NCBI RefSeq assembly: GCF_024628805.1
Contig: NZ_CP102382.1
Coordinates: forward strand, 2,666,001-2,730,000
Reading direction: 5' to 3'
DNA: 64,000 nucleotides
Source of the DNA: Paenimyroides aestuarii
GTDB taxonomy: Bacteria > Bacteroidota > Bacteroidia > Flavobacteriales > Flavobacteriaceae
The notes below the pieces were generated by a model. That model searched no databases. It was not told the DNA's origin and saw only the letters and a list, made by a program, of their open reading frames with translations. Made by a program: the position numbers and the translations under genes. This document shows positions 51,198-60,734 of the stretch, in pieces. The first letter of the stretch is position 1; every line of letters begins with the position of its first letter.

Positions 51198-51632
51198 TTA
51201 TGCAGTTGCGTATTGATTTTCATACATTGTTGTATCTCTTAATATAATATGTGGTTTTGGCATTTTTATAGATACCGCAGGTGTGTATTCTTCTGAAGAA
51301 ATAATCGTTACCCCTTCCACTTTATTTGCACTTTGTTTGGATGCTACTTGAATTAATTCTATCCCTAAAACGGCACTTAATTTTACTAAAGTTTCTAAGG
51401 TAAAATTTTCATTTCCTTTTACCCATTTATTTACCTGCTGCGGAGAAACTTTCATTTCTTCTGCAAGCCGAACTTGTTTCCAGTTCAATACATCTAAACG
51501 TTCTAATATTTCAAACGCAATCTTGTTCGACAACTTCGAATACTTCTTATTTCCTAAACGTGCTTTTGCTCTTTCAACGGTCTTTGTTTCTTCTTTAGAA
51601 ACTAAAGCCAAAAACTTTTCTTTGTTAGTCAT
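51198..51632 (-). CDS. XRE-family antitoxin candidate with C-terminal extension
   Basis: 144 aa. An N-terminal helical arm (1-40), then a Cro/CI HTH at 41-97 (RLDVLNWKQVRLAEEM, SPQQVNKWVKGNENF). Residues 98-144 form an extra tail rich in Tyr, Ile and Pro (GVTIISSEEYTPAVSIKMP, DTTMYENQYATA). In TAC systems such tails are the chaperone-addiction segments bound by the SecB-like partner. It overlaps the upstream toxin gene by 8 bp. Confidence 0.8.
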   Translation of the reverse strand: MTNKEKFLALVSKEETKTVERAKARLGNKKYSKLSNKIAFEILERLDVLNWKQVRLAEEMKVSPQQVNKWVKGNENFTLETLVKLSAVLGIELIQVASKQSANKVEGVTIISSEEYTPAVSIKMPKPHIILRDTTMYENQYATA

Positions 51633-52161
51633 GGGATTTGTTATTTAAAAATTCAAAAAAAGAGTCCTCATCTATGATTTCGTTTGCTCTCAGATAATCT
51701 TGAGCTTTTTTTATTTTTTGCAGTTCTTTTAAAGTATGCGCTCTCTCGATCATTAAATGATGTAAGGGTAATTTTATAGCTCCACCAGTAATTACAAATG
51801 TATCATCATCTATTTTTATGGCATATAGCCGTAAACAATTTTGCCTACCTTTTTGCAAGGATAATATCTTTACTTGGTATTCACTATTGTGTAATGGTTG
51901 AAAAAAATATGATAATTTCTCGTTTTCCTCTTCAGTAATCGTTATTAATTGCTCATCAATGGCAATGGCATCCTCTCGAATATACCTTATATATTGCTCA
52001 ATTGATTCGTGTTTAGGTATATCTTGTTTATTAGCCAATAGAAATTCACGCACATACTCCGTATCTGTCCATAAATCTAACAATCTATCATATTCATTAT
52101 CTACTTCTCCCGCATCGTGAAAAGCAAATAATCTATATGCAAAGATATTAACTATTCTCAT
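51625..52161 (-). CDS. HigB/RelE-type toxin candidate
   Basis: 178 aa from the ATG at 52161 (the frame extends 5 codons to a TTG). The C-terminal half fits a RelE/HigB RNase fold: CLRLYAIKIDDDTFVITGGAIKL then MIERAHTLKELQKIKKAQ. The long N-terminal half (about 1-95) is unusual. Toxin-before-antitoxin order is that of HigBA. It lies between an epimerase (20 bp upstream gap) and the sugar transferase of the polysaccharide locus. Confidence 0.72.
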   Translation of the reverse strand: MRIVNIFAYRLFAFHDAGEVDNEYDRLLDLWTDTEYVREFLLANKQDIPKHESIEQYIRYIREDAIAIDEQLITITEEENEKLSYFFQPLHNSEYQVKILSLQKGRQNCLRLYAIKIDDDTFVITGGAIKLPLHHLMIERAHTLKELQKIKKAQDYLRANEIIDEDSFFEFLNNKSHD

Positions 52162-52196
52162 AAAATCAACCTGCAAGTTTATTTTTTTTTACTAAA

Positions 52197-53096
52197 CTAT
52201 TTAAAACTCTCGATGGTCTTCACCAATCCCTCTTCAACAGACAAAGGTAATTTATTTATATGTAAGGCTGTTTTTATTTTTTTGTTAGAAACCACATAAC
52301 TTTCCGTCAGTTTTTTTAACCGCTCAGAATTTAAGGGTAATTTTATCTTGTCTCCTATTTTAGCTACCCCAGTTATAAGGCTGCTAGAAATATTCAACAA
52401 TTTTGCATTTCTACCTGATGCTTTTCCAATAATTTCAATCAGTTGATTAGTTGAAATGGTTTCGTCATCTGCAAAATTGTAAATACCCGACGCAACTTCT
52501 ATGTTTCGCAACATTTCTACAATTAGAAACGAAAGGTTATCAATACTTAAGAAAGAACGTTGATTTTCAAAAGCTGCCAATGGCCAAGGAATCCCTTTTT
52601 CAACAACTTTATATAATAAATTAAGATTGCCCTTATTACCAGCACCATGAATCATACACGGACGAATAATAAACAAGCGCTTGCCTGCTGGCAGTTGTTG
52701 GTTCAATAGATAGGTTTCAGCTTCTAACTTAGATTGTCCGTAAGGTGTAACCGCTTTAGGCATAATATCTTCATACAAAACGCCATCAACCGTATCTGCA
52801 ACCGCTTTTACCGAGCTGAAAAAGAAAAAATCCTGAATATTTGATTTTAAAAACTCATTAAACAATTCAATCGTTAAATCCCGGTTTACTTTAAAATACT
52901 CATCAGCAGATGATGTATTGGCAGTATCATGGGCTTTGCCTGCCAAATGAATAATGGCGGTTGCATGTTTATCGATATGGTTTTTCCAATCGGTTGCTCG
53001 CAACGACAAATCTTGTACTTCAATATTTTGTTTATTAAGATATGCGGTTAGATTTTTGCCTACGAAGCCCGATGAACCTGTGATGATTGTTTTCAT
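52197..53096 (-). CDS. NAD-dependent sugar epimerase/dehydratase
   Basis: 299 aa SDR-extended enzyme with GSSGFVGKNL near the N-terminus, catalytic YGQSKLEAE (Y-x3-K) and a UDP-sugar-type C-terminal part. Similar genes commonly sit beside short sugar transferases in O-antigen loci, where they epimerise the priming sugar such as GlcNAc to GalNAc or QuiNAc. The exact product is unknown. Overlaps the GT2 gene by 4 bp. Confidence 0.88.
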   Translation of the reverse strand: MKTIITGSSGFVGKNLTAYLNKQNIEVQDLSLRATDWKNHIDKHATAIIHLAGKAHDTANTSSADEYFKVNRDLTIELFNEFLKSNIQDFFFFSSVKAVADTVDGVLYEDIMPKAVTPYGQSKLEAETYLLNQQLPAGKRLFIIRPCMIHGAGNKGNLNLLYKVVEKGIPWPLAAFENQRSFLSIDNLSFLIVEMLRNIEVASGIYNFADDETISTNQLIEIIGKASGRNAKLLNISSSLITGVAKIGDKIKLPLNSERLKKLTESYVVSNKKIKTALHINKLPLSVEEGLVKTIESFK

Positions 53097-53902
53097 TTGA
53101 ATTGAGCTAATGTTTTCTCATTAATTTTTCTTCTTTCTGAATCGAAAAACCAACCCCATTTATTAAAATAGTGAACTGCCGATTGTAAGAAAATTTTAAA
53201 CAATTTTTTGCTTTTATTAGCACCTGATTCATAACCGTGATAGACCGATACTTTTGGAAAATATATTGTTTTATATTTTTGGTTCATTCTCCTAGATAAG
53301 TCCCAATCTTCAAAATACATAAAAAAACGGTCATCATACTCTCCAACTTCTTTTATTGCGTCGAGATTTAATAACGTAAAACAACCAGACAATATAGGTG
53401 CCTCATAAATTATATTTTGAGGAACAGTACGTAGTTCATAATTATTAATAAAAGGCTTATATATAAAACTAGGTCTTTTAAATTTTCGTAGCAAGATACT
53501 AAAAGGTGAAGGTAATAACTTGGGGAGATTTTGCACTGTAGCATCATCATTCAATATTTGAGGCATCATCATACCAATTTTAGCATCCTCTTCCATAAAT
53601 TTAACCATAGGACTAATTACATCTTCTGAAAAATAGATATCAGGATTTACTATAAAATGATATTTTGATCCTTCATTGATGGATTCTTGTATTGCAATAT
53701 TATGTGCCGCACCGAAACCAGGGTTTGACGGATTATGGATATATTCTATACGAATATCATCACAAATATTTTTAAGTTCATCTGTTGGTGAATTATCTAT
53801 TAAATATAATTTTTTAACTAATTCAGAAAATAGAAAGCTATTAATAGCCTTTAATAATACCTCAGAATTACTTTTATAAAGAACAATACTACCTGTTAGC
53901 AT
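53093..53902 (-). CDS. Glycosyltransferase family 2
   Basis: 269 aa of GT-A fold: an N-terminal nucleotide-binding strand start (MLTGSIVLYKSNSEVL), the NPDIYFSEDV segment with a DxD-like metal site, a FMYFEDWDLSRR catalytic-base motif typical of rhamnosyltransferase-type GT2, and an end in a basic helix. No signal or membrane anchor, so it acts at the cytoplasmic face on the lipid-linked repeat unit. Confidence 0.9.
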   Translation of the reverse strand: MLTGSIVLYKSNSEVLLKAINSFLFSELVKKLYLIDNSPTDELKNICDDIRIEYIHNPSNPGFGAAHNIAIQESINEGSKYHFIVNPDIYFSEDVISPMVKFMEEDAKIGMMMPQILNDDATVQNLPKLLPSPFSILLRKFKRPSFIYKPFINNYELRTVPQNIIYEAPILSGCFTLLNLDAIKEVGEYDDRFFMYFEDWDLSRRMNQKYKTIYFPKVSVYHGYESGANKSKKLFKIFLQSAVHYFNKWGWFFDSERRKINEKTLAQFK

Positions 53903-53903
53903 T

Positions 53904-55049
53904 TTATCTAATTTTGTTAAAATGAATAATTTTTAACACTTCGAGATATCTAGAAGCTCTAGTCTTTGCATCGCCGAAGTCAAGCACCCGCTTTTTACCT
54001 TTAAGCACTAAATTTCTACGCAATTCAATATTTTGAACAATCTCTACTATCGTTTCGACAACAGCCTCTGGATTTCGAGGGTCAAAATACATCGCCGCAT
54101 CTCGACAAATCGATTTTGCAAAAGAATAGTTTGATGTTAAAATTGGTCTTTCCATAATCATAGCTTCAGGGTAATTAGCAGAAAATGATTCAATCAAAGT
54201 TGGAAGGAAAAGCGCATCACATTCATGATAGAGCTGTGGACATTTTTTCACATCAACCCTTCCTAAATTGATAATTCGTGATTTCGCATCTATAGAAAAT
54301 GCATTTTCGTACATTTGGTGATCTATGGTTAGTACGAATCGAACATTTAATTCGGGATATTTACTAATCAACGTCGGAATTACTTTATTTAAAATTGTAA
54401 GGTTTTTGTGTACCTCAAATGATGCCAATGTAATAAATCTAAACTCATTATTAGTTCGTGGAGGAAGTATTGATTTATTATCCAAAAGTTTAAAATTAAC
54501 AAAATAATTATTATAAGTATTACTTACAGTGAATACTTCGGATCGAGATATTTCGAGATATTTGTGCAAACGCTCAGTCATATCTTCCGTTTCACAAATG
54601 AAATATTTGCCATTTCTTTTCAAGAAAAACTTATGCGCAAATTTCATTATATTAATTCGCAAATAGTCAATTTTCGAAATAACATCAAAAAAAGGAGAAT
54701 CTGGATATACATAATATGAATTTGCAAAACCACACACATGTTTTGATGTCGGTGTCCAACAAGCAGGGCCAAAAACTGTAAAGACAATATCAGGATTAAT
54801 TTTGTTCTCCATTTCGTGCAATTGTTTCCTGATTGCAAAACCTTTAATACCATACAGAGGGTGACTGTCAAAATAATAAAAACAAAAATTATTAGGAAAC
54901 TGATTGATATGCAGTTCTCTAGCAACCGTTTTACTTAAAAAGACATGATAATAGTTTTCAGGGAAATCAATGCATTCGTTAATGAATGACACAGCAACTT
55001 GAGTTACACCTGTCCCACTAAGAGTGGTTGTATTTATTATTATTTTCAT
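53904..55049 (-). CDS. Glycosyltransferase (GT4-type)
   Basis: 381 aa with GT-B fold. C-terminal half: FRFITLASFEVHKN, then LPTLIESFSANYPEAM, the E-x7-E-type motif of GT4 enzymes. The N-terminal part GTGVTQVAVSFI is the acceptor domain. It overlaps the polymerase gene by 4 bp. Donor sugar unknown. Confidence 0.88.
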   Translation of the reverse strand: MKIIINTTTLSGTGVTQVAVSFINECIDFPENYYHVFLSKTVARELHINQFPNNFCFYYFDSHPLYGIKGFAIRKQLHEMENKINPDIVFTVFGPACWTPTSKHVCGFANSYYVYPDSPFFDVISKIDYLRINIMKFAHKFFLKRNGKYFICETEDMTERLHKYLEISRSEVFTVSNTYNNYFVNFKLLDNKSILPPRTNNEFRFITLASFEVHKNLTILNKVIPTLISKYPELNVRFVLTIDHQMYENAFSIDAKSRIINLGRVDVKKCPQLYHECDALFLPTLIESFSANYPEAMIMERPILTSNYSFAKSICRDAAMYFDPRNPEAVVETIVEIVQNIELRRNLVLKGKKRVLDFGDAKTRASRYLEVLKIIHFNKIR

Positions 55050-56362
55050 TTTAGAATAAATTTATAAATAAAATAAAATGACAAAATATAACCTACAGTA
55101 AAGGAAAATGAACTCAACAAGTCACCTCTCAACATAAAAAATATCATCCCCAATAAAATAAAATAAGGAATAATAATGATATTGGTACTACTAGTACCTA
55201 AAACATAATTGCTTAATACATCTAATTTTGCAGATAAATATGCTAAAATAAAAATAAATAATACTATTCCTAAATATCCAAAATTTATATATCCTTCTGC
55301 AAAAAAATTAGCACTAACATTGTTAAAAGAATAACCTTCATAATACGCAATATAGTATCCTGATCCAACAGGTTTATCAGACCAATAGCTTCGAGGAACC
55401 CAAAAAAAGATTACGCCAAGTAGCTGCTTTCCATAGGTTATATAATTTTCTAATACAATTATTGCAAAATTATAGTAGCTATCAAAGTTACCTGTACCAA
55501 ACATAGAATAATCTAATTTTAATTCTAATTTTGTATATTTATTCAAGTGTCTAAAATTTTCTAAAAATGGAAAAATTATTAAAAATGATATTATAAAAAA
55601 CAATGCAAAATTTTTAGAATCTCTAAATTTTTTAAAGACAATACATAAAACAGGTATATAGACCGCGGCGGCATAAAATCTTGGAACTCCTAAGGGAAAA
55701 GTAGTTAATATAGCTATTATAAATAAATAAAATTTTAAAAACCAGTTTTTGTTTTTTCTAGTACTAATCGCTATACAAAAAGATATTATTGGAATCGGTC
55801 TAATAAATTGACTTACAATTAATGATGAGGTACTACCAATATCCACTCTATCTATAGATGATTCACCTCCTCTTACAAGTAAACTAAATACATTAAAATT
55901 ATTTAAATAAAAAACTAATATAAAACATAAAGTAGATATAACTGATAATTTGATTAAATGAGTAAAAGCTAAGTATTGAGATAAATTGCTAACTTTACTA
56001 AAATCATAACTCTTTTTAGAAGTTTTAGTAAAAAAATTATACATTAGAGAATATAAAAGAATAATAGCAATAATTAAAATATTCATATTGAAATACTCAT
56101 ATTCATTTAATATTCTTCCACCAAAAATAACAGTCTTTTGATAAAATTGGAGTAAAGGGGCTATGCCAAAGAAAAAGAAAAAAAACAAATTAATCATTAA
56201 ATTCAAGGAAACATATTTGTTTTTTTTATGAAAAATATGATAGAGTGTAAATATTTGAATACCATAGCTGCTTAAAAAAACCCTCGTTGAAAAATGAGGA
56301 ACTTCCGGATTATAGAATAATAAAAAACATAGGATAGTCGATATAATAAAAATAATATTCAT
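55046..56362 (-). CDS. O-antigen repeat-unit polymerase (Wzy-like)
   Basis: 438 aa with about 11-12 membrane helices and the loop typical of Wzy proteins (YWSDKPVGSGYYIAYYEGYSFNN) between later helices. Very AT-rich. Such proteins have little sequence conservation, and assignment rests on topology and place between flippase/transferase genes. Confidence 0.8.
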   Translation of the reverse strand: MNIIFIISTILCFLLFYNPEVPHFSTRVFLSSYGIQIFTLYHIFHKKNKYVSLNLMINLFFFFFFGIAPLLQFYQKTVIFGGRILNEYEYFNMNILIIAIILLYSLMYNFFTKTSKKSYDFSKVSNLSQYLAFTHLIKLSVISTLCFILVFYLNNFNVFSLLVRGGESSIDRVDIGSTSSLIVSQFIRPIPIISFCIAISTRKNKNWFLKFYLFIIAILTTFPLGVPRFYAAAVYIPVLCIVFKKFRDSKNFALFFIISFLIIFPFLENFRHLNKYTKLELKLDYSMFGTGNFDSYYNFAIIVLENYITYGKQLLGVIFFWVPRSYWSDKPVGSGYYIAYYEGYSFNNVSANFFAEGYINFGYLGIVLFIFILAYLSAKLDVLSNYVLGTSSTNIIIIPYFILLGMIFFMLRGDLLSSFSFTVGYILSFYFIYKFILK

Positions 56363-57229
56363 TTACAATTTTTTAAAATTTAAATTTAAAACTTCTAAGT
56401 TTTCTACTGAACTTGAACCTTCATGATAAATTATGATTTTACGTTTGGAGTCAAATAAATTAATTATAAATAACTCAAATAAAATATCTGGACTTAATAA
56501 AATATCAAAATTTTCTATAAATTCTTCATCGATTTCTAACATGTGAGGGTGTGGTTTTATAATATTTATAGTATTTTCAGATTTAGAAATGTACTTTAAT
56601 GCACTTTTATTAAATTTCCAACTACTCAAATAAATTATTATTTTATTGATTTTATTATCTATTTGAATATTGCTATACTCACTCAAATGATATCTATAAT
56701 CTATCAAATTCTCTATCAGATTATTTGGGAATGCAAATCTTTTTTTTCTGTAATTAGGAAATATTTCTTTATGATAATTAATTCTGTATAAATATATTCC
56801 TGAGCATAAAATACTACTCCCATAGTGATTAAATTTTCTAAAAAAAAATTTCATTATATTTCTCGCAAATAAATTTTTATGTAAAGTATAAAGATTATCT
56901 CTATAACTACCTATTCCTTCTTCATATACAAAAATTACCCCCCCTTTTATCACAACCTTTAATTGAAAAATAAAATTCTGTAATCCATAATCAGAATCTA
57001 CAAATATTAAATCATTTTTTTTTATTGATTTACTGAGAAAATCATATGCTTCTTTTAGATTATTAAAAAAAACGCTTCTATCCCAAAAGTTAGCTTTACC
57101 AACCTTTCTACTAAATTCTATCGCATTATAAAATGAGTTAACAATAATGATAGTGTTATTAGTTTTATTGGATGCTATATTAAGACAATTATAATATTGC
57201 AAAGGTTTAGTAGCTATATAGTAATTCAT
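56363..57229 (-). CDS. Sialyltransferase-like glycosyltransferase (POLYST/GT52-type)
   Basis: 288 aa. It has the two hallmark motifs of bacterial sialyltransferase clans: a D/E-D/E-G motif in FVYEEGIGSYRD (EEG at 103-105) and an HP motif in IIKPHPHM (225-229), with the later YHEGSSSV supplying the Ser-Ser pair. Because CMP-nonulosonate genes (pseF, pseI) are in the same operon, it likely transfers pseudaminic acid or a relative to the repeat unit. It is a low-similarity assignment based on motifs. Confidence 0.6.
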   Translation of the reverse strand: MNYYIATKPLQYYNCLNIASNKTNNTIIIVNSFYNAIEFSRKVGKANFWDRSVFFNNLKEAYDFLSKSIKKNDLIFVDSDYGLQNFIFQLKVVIKGGVIFVYEEGIGSYRDNLYTLHKNLFARNIMKFFFRKFNHYGSSILCSGIYLYRINYHKEIFPNYRKKRFAFPNNLIENLIDYRYHLSEYSNIQIDNKINKIIIYLSSWKFNKSALKYISKSENTINIIKPHPHMLEIDEEFIENFDILLSPDILFELFIINLFDSKRKIIIYHEGSSSVENLEVLNLNFKKL

Positions 57230-57232
57230 AAG

Positions 57233-58699
57233 TTAGATTTCTAAGATTTTATTATTTTTAATAATATTTATCATTTTTTCGACCAAAAACTTAATATCGT
57301 TAACACTTAAAACAAGAAAAATACATAATGGTAATATTATAAGATAATCTAAATTAAAAACAATTAAGAATAGAGAAAACACATAAGGAATAAGAATATT
57401 AAAACCGAAACAATCTTTTAAATTATTTAAAAATTTTCTTGAACTACAATTTATTTTTTTCTTTGTAAATGATACAGTTAAATATGTGTAAACAAAATAA
57501 GAAATCATGGTTGCAAAAATTACTAATTCATAAGAAAATTTTAAAATTACAATGAATATATAACATAGAAATATATTTAGCAGTAAACAAGATATAGATA
57601 TCAAAGCATTAAGTTTTTCATATCCGTTTGCTATAAGAAATGTACCATAACCAAAAGAATTAGAATACAAAACAATTGTAAGTGAACAAAGTCCAATTAA
57701 TTTAAAAGAATTTGTATATTCGGGAATCAAAACAATACCATAAGATATAATAGCTAAACCTATATAAAGCATTAAATAAGTCAAAGTTAAATATACTCTT
57801 CGTATATCCTGCAATGATTCTAGAACTTTATTTTCATTTAAAGTATTTAGAATTGAAACAACTTTAGGGTATATAAGAAATGAAATAGCCTGTAAAAATA
57901 ATAATATTGAATTTCCTAATGTAAAAGCAAATGCAAATAAGCCAAATTCTTCTACTGAATAATAAGCACTAATAAAAGACCTCAGCGATAAAACAATTAA
58001 ATAAAAAGATACATTGTAAAGAAACAGAAAAAAGCCTCTTTTCATTACTTCTTTGAAATCACTTGTAGGTGGTAATTGTAAACTAGGCAATACCTTTCCT
58101 TTAAGAAAATACAACGTTGAGGATAAATTTCCGATCACATAACATAAAATAAGATTTTTTAAAAGTTTCTCCCCATGAAAAATCATTACAACAACTAACA
58201 TAAATATAGGAACTATCGATTGATAAAATGATATTTGAGATAACTTATTATTAATTCTATACAAATGCATTAATAAATTATTATAATTTACATTTAGAGC
58301 TATAAGACCTAATAACCAAATTTCATTATTAAGGTTATACTTACTAAAAATTTTAATTGGTAAAAAAAAATAATTGTAAAGAAAAAAAATTAAAACTAAA
58401 ATATTTAAAAAAGAAACTAATATAAATCCTGTAGAAAAATATCGCCTCACTAATGGAAGATTCTCTTTATTTTTAATAATTAGAATATTGACTGCATTGG
58501 CAAAGCCAAAATCAAGAACTCCAAAATAATTAATAATTAACAAAATAAACCCCCAAATACCAAAATAATAGGGCCCTAAAGCGACTGCTATAAATATTGA
58601 AACAAAAAACTGTATACCGTAGGTTAAATATCTGGTCAACAGATATATTACATTCTTGTTTTTAAGAATACTTACAGTTTTATTAAAGAATTTAAACAT
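57233..58699 (-). CDS. Oligosaccharide flippase (Wzx-like)
   Basis: 488 aa, 12 or more membrane helices, with an N-terminal YLTRYLTYGIQFFVSIFIA segment and early Gly-Phe-Tyr turn typical of the MOP polysaccharide flippases. AT-rich like its neighbours. It moves lipid-linked units across the inner membrane before Wzy polymerisation. ATG overlaps the pseI stop by one base. Confidence 0.87.
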   Translation of the reverse strand: MFKFFNKTVSILKNKNVIYLLTRYLTYGIQFFVSIFIAVALGPYYFGIWGFILLIINYFGVLDFGFANAVNILIIKNKENLPLVRRYFSTGFILVSFLNILVLIFFLYNYFFLPIKIFSKYNLNNEIWLLGLIALNVNYNNLLMHLYRINNKLSQISFYQSIVPIFMLVVVMIFHGEKLLKNLILCYVIGNLSSTLYFLKGKVLPSLQLPPTSDFKEVMKRGFFLFLYNVSFYLIVLSLRSFISAYYSVEEFGLFAFAFTLGNSILLFLQAISFLIYPKVVSILNTLNENKVLESLQDIRRVYLTLTYLMLYIGLAIISYGIVLIPEYTNSFKLIGLCSLTIVLYSNSFGYGTFLIANGYEKLNALISISCLLLNIFLCYIFIVILKFSYELVIFATMISYFVYTYLTVSFTKKKINCSSRKFLNNLKDCFGFNILIPYVFSLFLIVFNLDYLIILPLCIFLVLSVNDIKFLVEKMINIIKNNKILEI

Positions 58700-59736
58700 T
58701 AGTATATGTCTGTAAATGAAATAGTACTTCCTTTGCTAATATCTCTCTTTGAGATTTTACCTAAAACATCTTTATAATGTTTTGGGTGCAATCCAAAGCC
58801 CGGTCTTATAGAACGTACATTTTTTTCGTTAATCACATCTCCTGCTTTAATATCTTCTACAACATAAAGTGATCTGGAAAAATCACGTCCTTTGATTTGC
58901 TTCTCGGTCAACGTATAATCTACTACTCCAATTGCTTTTTCTGCTTCACGAACTTCTTTTACCATTGTAGTAAACTCCTGCTCATTCATAGAAAAAGAAG
59001 CATCAGGTCCTCCAATAGAACGATCTAAGATAAAATGTTTTTCTATAATTTTTGCTCCAAAACAAGTTGCAACAACTGGTACTGTACTACCCATTGTATG
59101 GTCAGACAAACCACTAATTACATTAAAACGCTCAGCTAAATCTTTAACCATTAACATATTAGCTTCCTCTATTGGTGCAGGATAACTAGACGTACACTTT
59201 AACAAAGCAATATCATAATTTCCCATGCGATGGCACGCATCTATAGCCAATTCAATATCTTCTACTGTAGCAATACCTGTAGATATAATAACAGGCTTCC
59301 CTTTTGAGGCAACATATTCTATTAAAGGAATATCTGTAATTTCAAAAGAAGCAATTTTATAAGCCGACACATTTAGTTCTTCTAAAAAATCTACACTAGT
59401 TGGATCGAAAGGAGAAGAAAAACAAATTAATCCTTCCTCTTCTGCAACTCTCATAATCTCAGTATGCCATTCCCAAGGCGTATAGGCTTCTTGGTACAAA
59501 TCATATAAATTTTTTCCTTCCCAAATAGTGCCTTTTATCATAAAATCCTCTTTGCGAGAATTGATAGTTATGGTGTCTGCTGTATAGGTTTGTAATTTTA
59601 TACAGTCAGCTCCTGCACGTTTTGCAGCTCTTACTGTCTCTAATGCAGTCTCCAAACTGCCATTGTGATTAGCCGATAATTCTGCAATTATGAACACTGG
59701 GCTATTATTTCCTATATTAAAATTTGCTATTTTCAT
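58699..59736 (-). CDS. pseI: Pseudaminic acid synthase (NeuB family)
   Basis: 345 aa. The NeuB-type TIM barrel (about 15-270) condenses a 6-carbon 2,4-diacetamido sugar with PEP; motifs AELSANHNGSLETA, KLQTYTADTIT and GLSDHTMGSTVPV are visible. A C-terminal SAF antifreeze-like domain (about 285-345) carries VRSIRPGFGLHPK. Choice of PseI over NeuB or LegI is based on its close PseB/C/F neighbours. Confidence 0.9.
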   Translation of the reverse strand: MKIANFNIGNNSPVFIIAELSANHNGSLETALETVRAAKRAGADCIKLQTYTADTITINSRKEDFMIKGTIWEGKNLYDLYQEAYTPWEWHTEIMRVAEEEGLICFSSPFDPTSVDFLEELNVSAYKIASFEITDIPLIEYVASKGKPVIISTGIATVEDIELAIDACHRMGNYDIALLKCTSSYPAPIEEANMLMVKDLAERFNVISGLSDHTMGSTVPVVATCFGAKIIEKHFILDRSIGGPDASFSMNEQEFTTMVKEVREAEKAIGVVDYTLTEKQIKGRDFSRSLYVVEDIKAGDVINEKNVRSIRPGFGLHPKHYKDVLGKISKRDISKGSTISFTDIY

Positions 59737-60734
59737 TGTATTATTTTTGTGAACTTTAATACACCATTTTCGGTTGTGGTATTATACCCTAGCTTATTGA
59801 ATATTCGTATTGAAGCCGCATTTTCCTTTTGAACTAAGCCCACCAATCGTAAAGGTTTTAAATTAGAACTTACGATCTCATCTTCTATTAATATAAGTAT
59901 TTCTGTTCCGAGTCCTTTTCCAAAGAAACTACTATCAATTAAATAACTTATCATAGCTTCATTTTCATTTAGATCTAATCTTATTGAACCTAAGGGAGTA
60001 CCTAAAATATTTTCAAGAATGTAATAATGGCAATCATGATCTTCTATTTTACTTTTAAACCACTTACCATGCTCTTCTTTCCTAATTTGAGACTGGTTAA
60101 AAGAATATTTTCTAATTTGTGGATCTGTTGCCCATTCAAATGTTTTGTCATTATCTTTTGTAGTTGCTATGCGCAATCTTAACTTATTTATTATTGAGTG
60201 AATCACCACATCTTTGAATTCATAATTAAAAATACAATGTTCTTTTAAAACAGCTTCTTTTATAAATCCACATTTTTCAATAACCTCATAAAGGTGTGGT
60301 CTCAAATCAAATGCAAAGGTATATATCTTATGCAGACTTAAATCTTCAAAAGCTATTTTTTGAATAAGTCTTAAAAAAGTTTGCCAATGTAATCCGAAAA
60401 AATTCTTTTCCAATTCGGTATTCATTATAAAAGATATTTCAGCATTCTTGTCTAACCAATTAATATGTACTAAACCGCCATATCCAATACATTCTCCATT
60501 TTTTAAATATGAAAATAATAATTGATTAGGTGTTTCTTCTTCAAATAATTTAGAAACTACATTACTAAAATAACGCTCTTGATCAGATTCTGTTAATGGT
60601 TTGCTTTGTCGTAAATGATAAATCTGCTCATTACGCCATTTCATTATATCATATCTATCTTCAAACCTAATAGGCACAATACTATAATCACCAATAGAAT
60701 AAGACTGCTTATTTAATACTTTGTAAGAGTTCAT
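59733..60734 (-). CDS. Tandem GNAT acetyltransferase (PseH-like, in place of PseG)
   Basis: 333 aa with two GNAT domains. The first (about 15-165) has RFEDRYDIMKWRNE, the pattern of RimJ-type acetyltransferases. The second (about 185-330) has ATDPQIRKYSF, then FGKGLGTEILIL as acetyl-CoA site and IRIFNKLGY. One is a candidate for PseH, which acetylates the C4 amine. PseG, the UDP-sugar hydrolase that normally sits here, is not recognisable in either domain. It overlaps pseI (4 bp) and pseF (26 bp). Confidence 0.8.
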   Translation of the reverse strand: MNSYKVLNKQSYSIGDYSIVPIRFEDRYDIMKWRNEQIYHLRQSKPLTESDQERYFSNVVSKLFEEETPNQLLFSYLKNGECIGYGGLVHINWLDKNAEISFIMNTELEKNFFGLHWQTFLRLIQKIAFEDLSLHKIYTFAFDLRPHLYEVIEKCGFIKEAVLKEHCIFNYEFKDVVIHSIINKLRLRIATTKDNDKTFEWATDPQIRKYSFNQSQIRKEEHGKWFKSKIEDHDCHYYILENILGTPLGSIRLDLNENEAMISYLIDSSFFGKGLGTEILILIEDEIVSSNLKPLRLVGLVQKENAASIRIFNKLGYNTTTENGVLKFTKIIQ

